A stretch of DNA of 64,000 nucleotides. Origin: Rhodococcus sp. SBT000017. Lineage in GTDB: Bacteria; Actinomycetota; Actinomycetes; Mycobacteriales; Mycobacteriaceae. Position numbers and translations under genes: made by a program. Below are positions 27,273 to 35,549 of the stretch, one piece after another. The notes beneath the pieces were generated by a model. It was not told where the DNA came from, made no database searches, and worked only from the letters and a program-made list of their open reading frames with translations. Numbering within the stretch: the stretch's first letter is position 1; each line of letters starts with the position of its first letter. The stretch lies in assembly GCF_003688915.1 (NCBI RefSeq), contig NZ_REFU01000001.1:2418001-2482000 (forward strand), read 5' to 3'.

Positions 27273-27284
27273 GTACGATCGTAC
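27273..27284. promoter_or_regulatory. 12-bp palindrome GTACGATCGTAC upstream of the riboswitch
   Basis: The perfect palindrome lies 17 bp before the riboswitch and about 73 bp before the Gdx-like start. It contains TACGAT, which could serve as a -10 element, and its form is typical of a dimeric-repressor operator. Which protein binds is not evident. Confidence 0.4.
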
Positions 27285-27300
27285 AAGTCACTTCCGACAA

Positions 27301-27341
27301 TCGGACGAGCGCACCGTACCCGAACAGCGACAAGACGGTGC
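27301..27341 (+). promoter_or_regulatory. guanidine-III (mini-ykkC) riboswitch
   Basis: The sequence matches the guanidine-III aptamer in order and spacing: CGGACGAG, then GCACCGTACCCG, CAGCGACAAGACGGTGC. GCACCGT and ACGGTGC form the helix and CGGAC/CCCG-type bases allow the pseudoknot. It ends directly against the AAGGAG ribosome site at 27342-27347 of a Gdx/SugE-like exporter gene, exactly the genomic setting known for this class. Guanidine binding would release the ribosome site and switch translation on. Confidence 0.88.
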
Positions 27342-27356
27342 AAGGAGTGATTTCTC

Positions 27357-27671
27357 ATGGCTTGGCTCATTCTCGTCGTCTCCGGCGTCCTCGAAGCGAT
27401 CTGGGCGACCGCACTCGGTAAGTCCGAGGGCTTCACCAAACTCGGACCGTCCGTCGTGTTCGGCGTCGCGGTGGTGCTCAGCATGATCGGTCTCGCGATC
27501 GCGATGCGGTCGTTGCCCACCGGAACCGCCTACGCCGTCTGGGTGGGAATCGGTGCCACCCTCACCGTCTCGTACGCCATGATCACCGGCGAAGAAGCCG
27601 CGTCGATTCTCAAAATTGCGCTTCTGGTCGGAATCGTCGGATGCGTCGTGGGGCTGAAGGTTCTTCACTGA
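27357..27671 (+). CDS. gdx: SMR-family guanidinium exporter, Gdx/SugE-like
   Basis: The 104-residue four-helix protein has the SMR Glu in helix 1 (LILVVSGVLEAIWATALG, Glu13) and the SugE/Gdx-type block GTAYAVWVGIGATLTVS. Gdx proteins exchange guanidinium for protons as antiparallel dimers. The guanidine-III riboswitch just upstream supports this specificity over a multidrug role. The start follows AAGGAG with 9-nt spacing. The repeat-protein gene begins 32 bp after its stop. Confidence 0.92.
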   Translation: MAWLILVVSGVLEAIWATALGKSEGFTKLGPSVVFGVAVVLSMIGLAIAMRSLPTGTAYAVWVGIGATLTVSYAMITGEEAASILKIALLVGIVGCVVGLKVLH

Positions 27672-27703
27672 TTTTCCGAGCTACGAGCAGTTACAGTAAA
27701 ACG

Positions 27704-28507
27704 ATGAACTGGGTGTCAGCGATCACACTGCCCGCGCGCGCCGGAATCGCCATCGCCGAACAGGCGATCGGCGTCGCGGAGGTCGCACTGGCGACGACTC
27801 GAATGGCCCTGGCCACCGGCGCGTCCGGCACCGCAGGGGTGGCCTCGCTCGCCAACCCTCGCGGTGGCACGATGCAGCTTCTCGCTCAGCTCGGTCAGCT
27901 CACCTCCGACGACCGCGCCCTGGGCAACGCACTCAAGGAGGGTGGGCCACTCGATCGCCTGCTCGCCCAGGGTGGCGTCGTCGATCGACTCACGTCCGAG
28001 GACGGCACCCTCGAGCGCCTGCTGTCTCCTGGCGGCCCGGTCGAACGCATTCTTGCTCCCGGCGGCCCCCTGGACCGGTTGCTCGCCGAGGACGGACCGC
28101 TCGAACGACTCCTCGCGGAGGGCGGCCTACTGGACCGCATCACCGCCACCAACGGACCGCTCGAACGACTGACGGCAAAGGACGGCCCGCTCGAGGTGCT
28201 CACGCGTCAGGACGGCCTGATCGAGCGGGCCATCGCCGAGGAGGGCATCCTCGAAACGCTTCTCGCCGAGGACGGTGCCGTCGAGCGTTTGACGGCCAAG
28301 GACGGTCCGCTCGATCAGTTGGTCAAGCTCTCGGAAACGCTGACATCGGTGGCCCCGAACATCGAGCGGATGAGCATCTCGATCGACATCCTGCAGGATT
28401 CCGTGGAGATCCTCTCGGCTGCAGTTCACCCGCTGGGCGAGTTGGTCGGACGACTCCCGAGTCGCTGGCTCAAGAGCGGCAAGCAGTCGGTTAACGAGTT
28501 GCACTGA
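27704..28507 (+). CDS. hypothetical protein with 13 tandem decapeptide repeats
   Basis: The 267-residue product has an alanine-rich N-terminus with a weak hydrophobic segment (about residues 5-45). Residues 80-209 are thirteen consecutive 10-residue units of the form [DG]G-P-[LV]-[DE]-R-[LI]-[LT]-A-[EKPQ], such as GGPLDRLLAE and DGPLERLTAK. A short helical C-terminal part (SISIDILQDSVEILSAAV) and a basic end follow. The regular leucines every few residues suggest an elongated helical or amphipathic structure. I do not recognise the family. It lies 32 bp after gdx with no clear ribosome site of its own, so co-transcription is possible. Confidence 0.8.
   Translation: MNWVSAITLPARAGIAIAEQAIGVAEVALATTRMALATGASGTAGVASLANPRGGTMQLLAQLGQLTSDDRALGNALKEGGPLDRLLAQGGVVDRLTSEDGTLERLLSPGGPVERILAPGGPLDRLLAEDGPLERLLAEGGLLDRITATNGPLERLTAKDGPLEVLTRQDGLIERAIAEEGILETLLAEDGAVERLTAKDGPLDQLVKLSETLTSVAPNIERMSISIDILQDSVEILSAAVHPLGELVGRLPSRWLKSGKQSVNELH
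27941..28330 (+). repeat. thirteen 30-bp coding repeats (decapeptide units)
   Basis: The units keep a strict 30-bp period with no indels. At DNA level the best-conserved pieces are GACGGACCGCTCGAACGACT and related strings. The variation is mostly synonymous or conservative, which argues for selection on the protein structure. Confidence 0.9.
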
Positions 28508-28514
28508 CGTCTCC

Positions 28515-28550
28515 GGCAGACCCCTGAGAATTCTTCTTCTCAGGTCTGCC
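28515..28550 (+). terminator. hairpin terminator after the decapeptide-repeat gene
   Basis: The arms GGCAGA-CCTGAGAA and TTCTCAGG-TCTGCC pair perfectly apart from a two-C bulge on the left arm. It follows the stop codon by 8 nt and precedes the LacI operators of the next operon. Confidence 0.8.
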
Positions 28551-28563
28551 GAGCAGGCTTGGT

Positions 28564-28577
28564 TGTTAGCGCTCACA
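28564..28577. promoter_or_regulatory. LacI-family operator O1 (TGTTAGCGCTCACA)
   Basis: The 14 bases fit the LacI/GalR-type operator pattern TGTTA-CG-TNACA with the central CpG. An almost identical site is 56 bp downstream. Both lie before the sugar-transport operon that ends with a LacI gene. Confidence 0.75.
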
Positions 28578-28619
28578 CTGGTCGGCGGGGTTGTGGAAAA
28601 TAGTCTTTGACATTGCTGA

Positions 28620-28633
28620 TGTTATCGCTCACA
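28620..28633. promoter_or_regulatory. LacI-family operator O2 (TGTTATCGCTCACA)
   Basis: It differs from O1 at one base and lies about 85 bp upstream of the ChvE-like gene. The 56-bp centre-to-centre distance would allow cooperative or looped binding. The regulator encoded at 32821 is the likely ligand. Confidence 0.75.
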
Positions 28634-28717
28634 CTTTTGTCTTGATGTGATGTGAGGCACATATGAAGCCTCGACCCACGACTTTCGAGATCTGATTTCA
28701 CCGAGCAGGGAGAAACG

Positions 28718-29854
28718 ATGAAGTTTCGACATCTACCCATGGCCGCGGCCGCGGTGGCACTGGCCATCACGGTCACCGCATGCGGATCGAGCACCAAGAC
28801 CGCAGACGTCGAGCCGGCCGACGGAGGGAGCACGGCAGGCGCACTGATCGGCGTGACGATGCCGACGAAGTCCTCGGCTCGATGGATCGCCGACGGAGAC
28901 AACCTCGAGAGCGCGCTCGAGGGCCAGGGTTACAAGGTCGATCTGCAGTACGCCGAGAACGACATCCCCACTCAGGTCAACCAGATCGAGAACCAGATCA
29001 CCCAGGGCGCAAAGCTTCTCATCGTGGCGTCGGTGGACGGCACGGCCATCACCACGCAGTTGCAGGAAGCCAAGGACAACGGCATCGGCGTCATCGCGTA
29101 CGACCGCCTCATCCGCAACTCCCCCAACGTCGACTACTACGCGACGTTCGACAACTACAAGGTCGGCGTCGACCAGGCCACATCCTTGCTCGTCGGCCTC
29201 GGGCTGAAGAACGAGGACGGCTCGGACAAGGCCGACGCCCCCGCGGGCCCGCTGAACATCGAGGTCTTCGCCGGATCGCCGGACGACAACAACGCCACGT
29301 TCTTCTTCGACGGCGCGATGGAGACTCTGCAGCCGTACCTGGACGCCGGAACCCTGAAGATCGGCAGCGGCGAATCCGACTTCGAGACGGCCGCGACACT
29401 TCGCTGGGATCCGGCAACCGCACAGAAGCGCATGGAGGATCTGCTCACCAAGACGTACTCCTCGGGCCAGCAGGTGCAGGGCGTGCTCTCTCCGTACGAC
29501 GGCCTGTCGATCGGAATCCTCTCCGCGCTCAAGAGCAACGGCTACGGTACGGCCGGTCAGCCGTACCCCATCGTCACCGGCCAGGACGCCGAGGTGCCGT
29601 CGGTGAAGTCGATCATCGCCGACGAGCAGTACTCCACGATCTACAAGGACACCCGCCAGCTGGCCGAGGTCACGATTCAGATGGCTCAGTCCATGCTCGA
29701 CGGCCAGACGCCGGAGACGAACAACACGACGGACTACGACAACGGCGACAAGGTCGTTCCCGCGTACCTGCTGCAGCCCGAGATCGTCAACAAGGGCAAC
29801 TACGAGCAGCTGCTGGTCGAAGGCGGCTACTACACCGACGATCAATTGAAGTGA
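28718..29854 (+). CDS. ChvE-like sugar-binding lipoprotein
   Basis: The 378-residue protein has a signal with lipidation Cys22 (ITVTAC) and a type I periplasmic-binding fold with [19 protein letters not shown] and [20 protein letters not shown], which are highly characteristic of ChvE. This group binds monosaccharides such as arabinose, galactose, xylose or fucose. It precedes the matching ATPase and permease genes in one operon and is preceded by two LacI operators. Confidence 0.93.
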   Translation: MKFRHLPMAAAAVALAITVTACGSSTKTADVEPADGGSTAGALIGVTMPTKSSARWIADGDNLESALEGQGYKVDLQYAENDIPTQVNQIENQITQGAKLLIVASVDGTAITTQLQEAKDNGIGVIAYDRLIRNSPNVDYYATFDNYKVGVDQATSLLVGLGLKNEDGSDKADAPAGPLNIEVFAGSPDDNNATFFFDGAMETLQPYLDAGTLKIGSGESDFETAATLRWDPATAQKRMEDLLTKTYSSGQQVQGVLSPYDGLSIGILSALKSNGYGTAGQPYPIVTGQDAEVPSVKSIIADEQYSTIYKDTRQLAEVTIQMAQSMLDGQTPETNNTTDYDNGDKVVPAYLLQPEIVNKGNYEQLLVEGGYYTDDQLK

Positions 29855-29862
29855 GTTCTGCG

Positions 29863-31401
29863 ATGACGAGCCGGATTCTCCAGATGCACGGCATCACCAA
29901 GACGTTTCCGGGAGTGAAGGCGCTCCAGGACGTCACGCTCGCCGTGGAGCGCGGCGAGATCCACGCGATCTGCGGTGAGAACGGCGCGGGAAAATCGACC
30001 CTCATGAAGGTGCTGTCGGGTGTGTATCCACACGGAACCTTCGACGGCGAGATCGTGTTCGACGGTCGGCCGTGCGCGTTCTCCGACATCAGGAGCAGCG
30101 AAGCCGAGGGCATCGTCATCATTCACCAGGAACTCGCGCTGAGTCCGCATCTGTCCATCGCCGAGAACATCTTTCTCGGCAACGAGCGGTCCAGGCGCGG
30201 GTTCATCGACTGGAACCGCACCAACTCCGAGGCCGCAGCCCTACTGAACCGGGTAGGGCTGCGGGAGAACCCCGTCTCCGTGGTGGGCGATCTCGGCGTC
30301 GGCAAGCAGCAACTCGTCGAGATCGCGAAGGCACTGTCGAAAGACGTGACGCTGCTCATCCTCGACGAACCGACTGCGGCACTGAACGATTCGGATTCTT
30401 CTCACCTCCTCGACCTGCTACGCGGTCTGCGAGACGAGGGAATCACATGCGTGATCATCTCGCACAAGCTCAACGAGATCGCCGCCATCGCAGACCGGAC
30501 GACGATCATTCGCGACGGCAGAACCATCGAGACGTTGGACATGCGCAACCCGGAGGTCACCGAGGATCGCATCATCTCGCTGATGGTCGGCCGCGATCTC
30601 GAGCACCGGTTCCCTCCCCACGAATCCACTGTGGGAGAGGAAGTTCTGCGCATCGAGGACTGGACCGTGCACAGCCCCACCCAGCACGGCCGAACCGTCG
30701 TCGACGGGGCGAATCTGACGCTGCGCCGTGGTGAGATCGTCGGCCTGGCCGGGTTGATGGGTGCCGGACGCACCGAGTTGGCCATGAGTGTCTTCGGACG
30801 CAGTTACGGCATCGACATCTCGGGGCGACTGTACAAGTACGGCAAGGAAATTCACGTCAAATCCGTCAGCGACGCCATTCATCACGGAATCGCGTATGCC
30901 ACCGAGGACCGAAAGCGGTACGGCCTCAACCTGATCGACGACATCAAGCGCAACATCTCCACTGCGGCGCTCGACAAACTGGTGACCGGTGGTTTCGTCG
31001 ACGACAACCAGGAGTACAAGGTCGCCGAGGGCTTTCGGAAGAGCATGAACATCAAGGCACCGAACGTCTCCGCCGTGGTCGGCAAGCTCTCCGGCGGCAA
31101 TCAGCAGAAAGTCGTGCTGAGCAAGTGGATCTTCAGTGATCCCGATGTGCTCATCCTCGACGAACCGACGCGAGGAATCGACGTCGGCGCGAAGTTCGAA
31201 ATCTATTCGATCATCAACGGTCTCGCCGACGCGGGCAAGGCAGTTCTGGTGATCTCCTCCGAGCTACCGGAACTGCTCGGGCTGTGCGACCGGATCTACG
31301 CGCTGTCCGCAGGCCGGATCACCGATGAGGTGACTCGCGAGGACGCGACACAGGAATCCCTCATGCATCTCATGACCCGTGGAACAGGAGTACTTCGATG
31401 A
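29863..31401 (+). CDS. sugar ABC transporter ATP-binding protein (GguA-like, two nucleotide-binding domains)
   Basis: The 512-residue duplicated ATPase has an intact first Walker A (GENGAGKST), Walker [12 protein letters not shown], and a second half with a degenerate A loop (GLMGAGRTE), signature [13 protein letters not shown] and [14 protein letters not shown]. This is the MglA/RbsA/XylG arrangement. I chose the ATG at 29863 ([17 protein letters not shown]), 6 nt after the previous stop; an overlong upstream frame is not real. It would energise sugar import with the permease at 31398. Confidence 0.95.
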   Translation: MTSRILQMHGITKTFPGVKALQDVTLAVERGEIHAICGENGAGKSTLMKVLSGVYPHGTFDGEIVFDGRPCAFSDIRSSEAEGIVIIHQELALSPHLSIAENIFLGNERSRRGFIDWNRTNSEAAALLNRVGLRENPVSVVGDLGVGKQQLVEIAKALSKDVTLLILDEPTAALNDSDSSHLLDLLRGLRDEGITCVIISHKLNEIAAIADRTTIIRDGRTIETLDMRNPEVTEDRIISLMVGRDLEHRFPPHESTVGEEVLRIEDWTVHSPTQHGRTVVDGANLTLRRGEIVGLAGLMGAGRTELAMSVFGRSYGIDISGRLYKYGKEIHVKSVSDAIHHGIAYATEDRKRYGLNLIDDIKRNISTAALDKLVTGGFVDDNQEYKVAEGFRKSMNIKAPNVSAVVGKLSGGNQQKVVLSKWIFSDPDVLILDEPTRGIDVGAKFEIYSIINGLADAGKAVLVISSELPELLGLCDRIYALSAGRITDEVTREDATQESLMHLMTRGTGVLR

Positions 31402-32729
31402 ATCAGCTCATCACCGTCCGGGGGCTGCTCACGCGAAACCTCCGCCAGAGCGGGATTTTCATCGCGTTCGCGTTGATCATCCTGCTGTTCACCGTTCTCA
31501 CCGGCGGCCAACTCCTGGTGCCGCAGAACATCAGCAACATGGTGGTGCAGAACTCGTACATCCTCATCCTGGCCATCGGCATGGTCGTGATCATCATCGC
31601 GGGCCACATCGACCTGTCCGTCGGATCGGTCGTCGCGGCGACCGGAGCGATCTCCGGTGTGCTGATGGTCCAGCAGAACGTGCCGTGGCCGCTCGCAGTG
31701 CTCATCACGCTGATCATCGGCGGTCTGATCGGAGCCTGGCAGGGCTATTGGGTTGCGTACTTCGGCATTCCGGCGTTCATCGTGACCCTGGCAGGCATGC
31801 TCATCTTCCGCGCAGTCACCCTCATCGTGCTCGGCAACCAGGGCATCGGACCGTTCCCCGGACCCGTACGAACGCTCGCGAACGGCTTCCTCCCCGGCTT
31901 CCTGGGAAATGTGGGTCTCGGGCCGCTCGGCGGTGCGGACATCTTCACCCTGCTCGTCGCGATCCTCGCAGTGGCCGCAATCGTGTTCGGCCAGTGGCGT
32001 TCTCGAACGGGACGGCAGAAGTTCGGTCAGGCCGTCGACGCGATGCCGCTGTTCCTGCTCAAGATGGTTTTGGCCGGCGGTCTGGTTCTCGCCATCGCCG
32101 TCCAGCTGGCGCGCTTCAAGAACCTGCCGTACGTGCTCATTCTCCTGGCCGTACTGGTGATGGGTTATTCCACGGTGGCAGGTCGGACGGTGTTCGGTCG
32201 GCACGTGTATGCCATCGGTGGAAACATTCACGCTGCGTCGCTGTCCGGCATCAAGGTCAAGCCGGTCACCTTCTGGATCTTCGTGAACATGGGCGTGCTG
32301 TCCGCACTCGCCGGAATCATCTTCGCCGGCCGCCTCAATCAGGCCGGACCCACCGCGGGCAACGGCTTCGAGCTCGACGCCATTGCCGCAGCCTTCATCG
32401 GCGGCGCGGCAGTGCAGGGCGGCGTCGGCCGCATCGTCGGGGCCCTCACCGGCGGACTCATCATTGCCGTGATCAACAGCGGAATGTCGCTCATCGGTTC
32501 GCCCAGCGAACGCGTTCAGCTGGTCAAAGGCCTGGTACTCCTCGCCGCGGTGGCGTTCGACATCTGGACCAAGCGCCAAGCAGCGAGCGGAAAGGGCAGC
32601 AAGGGCGACAAAGCCACGCCGCCGAGCAGCTATCTGGGGGTGCCCGTGCCTGCCGAGATGTTCTCCGGTACCGAGCCCGGTAAGCCCGCGCCCACCACGA
32701 CCGGTTCGGCGGTGACCACACCCACGTGA
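31398..32729 (+). CDS. sugar ABC transporter permease (GguB/XylH-like)
   Basis: The 443-residue protein has ten or more helices and the family blocks [19 protein letters not shown] near the N-terminus and [19 protein letters not shown] and [20 protein letters not shown] in the second half. The ATG overlaps the ATPase stop by 4 nt. The final 45 residues are a soluble, Pro/Thr-rich tail. It is the single permease of the ChvE-type importer. Confidence 0.94.
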   Translation: MNQLITVRGLLTRNLRQSGIFIAFALIILLFTVLTGGQLLVPQNISNMVVQNSYILILAIGMVVIIIAGHIDLSVGSVVAATGAISGVLMVQQNVPWPLAVLITLIIGGLIGAWQGYWVAYFGIPAFIVTLAGMLIFRAVTLIVLGNQGIGPFPGPVRTLANGFLPGFLGNVGLGPLGGADIFTLLVAILAVAAIVFGQWRSRTGRQKFGQAVDAMPLFLLKMVLAGGLVLAIAVQLARFKNLPYVLILLAVLVMGYSTVAGRTVFGRHVYAIGGNIHAASLSGIKVKPVTFWIFVNMGVLSALAGIIFAGRLNQAGPTAGNGFELDAIAAAFIGGAAVQGGVGRIVGALTGGLIIAVINSGMSLIGSPSERVQLVKGLVLLAAVAFDIWTKRQAASGKGSKGDKATPPSSYLGVPVPAEMFSGTEPGKPAPTTTGSAVTTPT

Positions 32730-32820
32730 ACCACACACCCACGTAAACGTCGCAGTCGCGGGCACCGCAGGCCCGGGCATGCTGTGATTGTCTTCGACCA
32801 CGAAGGGAGGCTCGGAAAAG

Positions 32821-33831
32821 ATGACACCGACTCGCGGACCCGCCATGACCGATGTCGCCCGGCTCGCGGGCGTGTCCCATCAGACCGTCTCCCGCGTCAT
32901 CAACGGTCATCCCAACGTGACCGAAGCGACGAGAACCAAGGTGGATCAAGCGATCTCGGAACTCGGCTACCGGCCGAACACTGCTGCTCGCGCTCTGGTC
33001 ACCGGCCGCAGCAAGACCATCGGAATCGTGGGAACCGGAAACGCTCTCTACGGTCCGGTGTCGACGCTCTACAGCGTCGAATACGCCGCCCGCCACGCCG
33101 GCTACTCCGTGGTGGTCGGCGTCCCCACCTCGTTCGACGAGTCGGCCATCATCACCTGTGTGCGCCGGTTGCAGAAGCAGGGTGTCGACGGCGTCGTCGT
33201 CATCGCGCCACTGCGAACCGACGGCGGCGACATCGCCGATCTGGCCGGGGAGCTACCGCTCGTCGCCGTCGAGGGTTCGCCTGCCGGTGATCTGGCCGTC
33301 GTCTCGGTGGACCAGATCGCCGGAGCCAGGGCCGCAACCGCGCACCTGCTCTCGCTCGGACACCGCGCCGTGTGGCACGTTGCCGGCCCGCTGGGGTGGT
33401 ACGAGGCTGCCGACCGCGTCACCGGATGGCGGATGGCCCACGAGGATGCCGGCATAGAACCACCGGCAACTCTCAGCGGCGACTGGACCGCGAAATCGGG
33501 ATTCCGGGCCGGCAGCGAACTGGCCGGGAACGCCGACGTCACCGCAGTGTTCGCGGGCAACGACTCCATGGCACTCGGGGTGCTACGCGCACTGGAGGTC
33601 CACGGCAAGCGAGTACCGGAGGACGTCAGCGTGGTCGGCTTCGACGATGTTCCCGACGCGGAATTCTTCTCGCCGCCGCTGACCACCATCCGCCAGGAAT
33701 TCACCGACGTCGGCGTACGAAGCGTCGAAATTCTGCTCGACCAGATCGACACCGGAAACCGAAGCACCAGACGTTCGAGCATCGAGCCGAGCCTGGTGAT
33801 CCGAGCGAGCACCGGTGCCGCACGTGCATAG
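32821..33831 (+). CDS. LacI-family transcriptional regulator of the sugar operon
   Basis: The 336-residue repressor has the LacI helix-turn-helix MTDVARLAGVSHQTVSRVIN (residues 9-28) and hinge, followed by a periplasmic-binding-like effector domain (GLVVVSVDQIAG-type and VVGFDDVPDAEFFSPPLTTI segments). It lies 91 bp after the permease, in the same direction, and its predicted sites are upstream of the first gene. The inducing sugar is not known. An in-frame ATG at 32788 is far from a good ribosome site; GGAGG precedes 32821. Confidence 0.93.
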   Translation: MTPTRGPAMTDVARLAGVSHQTVSRVINGHPNVTEATRTKVDQAISELGYRPNTAARALVTGRSKTIGIVGTGNALYGPVSTLYSVEYAARHAGYSVVVGVPTSFDESAIITCVRRLQKQGVDGVVVIAPLRTDGGDIADLAGELPLVAVEGSPAGDLAVVSVDQIAGARAATAHLLSLGHRAVWHVAGPLGWYEAADRVTGWRMAHEDAGIEPPATLSGDWTAKSGFRAGSELAGNADVTAVFAGNDSMALGVLRALEVHGKRVPEDVSVVGFDDVPDAEFFSPPLTTIRQEFTDVGVRSVEILLDQIDTGNRSTRRSSIEPSLVIRASTGAARA

Positions 33832-33866
33832 AACCTCGTAGCCTGCTACGAGTGTTCGTGCACGTG
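33821..33866. terminator. two-tier palindrome at convergent gene ends (copy 2)
   Basis: The inner palindrome CTCGTAGCCTGCTACGAG (33835-33852) has the same core as that at 9348-9363. Outer arms are CACGTGCA (33821-33828) and TGCACGTG (33859-33866). The left outer arm lies in the last codons of the LacI gene, and the PucR gene ends at 33879 on the other strand. Confidence 0.6.
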
Positions 33867-33878
33867 CGGCGGAGCCGC

Positions 33879-35450
33879 TCATATGCGCAGTTGGATCTCG
33901 ACCAGGAGGCGTGCGTCGGCGTCGGTGAGATCGAGGTCCAGGATCTGCTCGACGCGGCGGATACGGTAGCGCAGGGTGTTCGGGTGGATGTGCAGTCGCT
34001 CGGCACCGGCCCGAACGTCGCCGAAGCACTCCAGATACGTCTCGAGACTCTCGCGCATTCTCGAGTCGTTCGTGGCGTCGTATCGGTCGAGGGCGGCGAT
34101 CCGCGGGTCTCGCAGCTGTTCGTGATTGGCGATCAGTTCGAGGATTTCGCCCAGCAACACAGAGGTTCTCGACTCCTCCAGCGTCGTGACGCGCACCTCG
34201 CCGGTGGTGCCGTCGAGCACTCGGTCGACCTCGAATCTGGCCACCGCCACCCCGTCGAGATCGGCGATCGGTGCCGCGACCGCGGCGCGCAGTGCCAGCG
34301 AGGTACGCGTCTCGATCCGCCCGACGGCATCGGCGGTCCACGCCGCAATCCCCGTGCCCGACGCCACCCCTGGAAACAGTGCGTAGATTCTCTCACCGAT
34401 GGTGGTGACCAACGAGTCTCGTCGAAAAGCGCTGGCATGCAGTCGAACAGACGGTGCCAGGGCGGTGATCTCGAACTCCCCGCAGGCAGCGAATCCGACG
34501 ACAGCCGCGGATCCCGAGGTGGGTATCGACAGCGCCGACGCGAGCGACGGGACGTCGACACCGCCGCCCCTGGCCCCGAGCAGGCGCTGAATCTGCAGGG
34601 CCTCGTTGGTCGGGGCGTTCGCGATGCGGGTGATCAGTCGGGCCGCGACGGCCGAGGCACCACGCAGCACCGCGTCGGCGTCGGCGGCGAGCGGGGCGGC
34701 ACCCTCCTGCACCCAGATCGTCCCGAGAGTCGTCGGGCTGCCGGATATCCGACGGATTCCGACGGCGAGGCGTCGACGAATTCCCAGTTCGGTATCGGCC
34801 GGCACGTCGATCACGTCGTCGGTGCGGCGGAGTCGATCGAACACGCCTCGCTCGTGCAGTCTGCGCAGGTAGTCGGCCGGCCCTTCGCGTCCGAGGATCG
34901 ACAGGGTCCGCAGTTCGTCGGCCGCGTCGTCGGATGCCGAATACGCCAACACATGTGAGCGCTCGTCCTCGATACTCACCATGCCCTTCGACAGTGACGC
35001 CACCGTCTGCGCGAGTTCGTAGAGGTCGGTGTCGGCTCCGAACAATCCGTCGTCCGGGCCCTGGGCGCGAACCTGATCCAGAACTCCCCGCATCATCGAC
35101 AGCAGCAGCTCCCACCGTGTCTGCTGGTGCACCGCAACCAATGCGATACCTGTCTCCCGCGCACCGTGGGACAGCGCAGTCGAGCCGGCAACTTTGGTCA
35201 GCACCGCGAGCGGTCGGTCTGCGACCGGGCGCAACGCGAGATCGTCGAACCACCGCACCACATCGGCCTCGGTCACGCCCACCAGCAGCGTCAGATCGGA
35301 GGACGTTCCCGGAGGCAGCCGCAGGTCGTCGGCATCGAGCAACGCGACGGACTCGACTGCCATCTCCGTTCCGGCCGGCGCCAGGACCAGTTCGACGACG
35401 GCGCTGTGCAGCGAGGTCAGCATCGAACGCAGCGACACCGTGTTGGCCAT
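33879..35450 (-). CDS. pruC: PucR-family regulator of proline catabolism (PruC-like)
   Basis: The 523-residue protein ends with the PucR helix-turn-helix: SLETYLECFGDVRAGAERLH then IHPNTLRYRIRRVEQIL. The N-terminal region is a large sensory part without obvious membrane segments. It is divergent from pruA-pruB across 99 bp. This order (PucR-type gene, then pruA, pruB) is also the order in mycobacteria, where PruC activates the operon, so I use that symbol. A weak inverted repeat ATTGAA/TTCAAT lies in the gap. Confidence 0.88.
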   Translation of the reverse strand: MANTVSLRSMLTSLHSAVVELVLAPAGTEMAVESVALLDADDLRLPPGTSSDLTLLVGVTEADVVRWFDDLALRPVADRPLAVLTKVAGSTALSHGARETGIALVAVHQQTRWELLLSMMRGVLDQVRAQGPDDGLFGADTDLYELAQTVASLSKGMVSIEDERSHVLAYSASDDAADELRTLSILGREGPADYLRRLHERGVFDRLRRTDDVIDVPADTELGIRRRLAVGIRRISGSPTTLGTIWVQEGAAPLAADADAVLRGASAVAARLITRIANAPTNEALQIQRLLGARGGGVDVPSLASALSIPTSGSAAVVGFAACGEFEITALAPSVRLHASAFRRDSLVTTIGERIYALFPGVASGTGIAAWTADAVGRIETRTSLALRAAVAAPIADLDGVAVARFEVDRVLDGTTGEVRVTTLEESRTSVLLGEILELIANHEQLRDPRIAALDRYDATNDSRMRESLETYLECFGDVRAGAERLHIHPNTLRYRIRRVEQILDLDLTDADARLLVEIQLRI

Positions 35451-35549
35451 ACGGACAAGTAGATCACGAATTCTTTGGCCGACGGGCTGATTGAACGAGC
35501 TGCGGATGGGACTTCAATGAGCAGCACACACCGAATACGAGGAGCAGCC

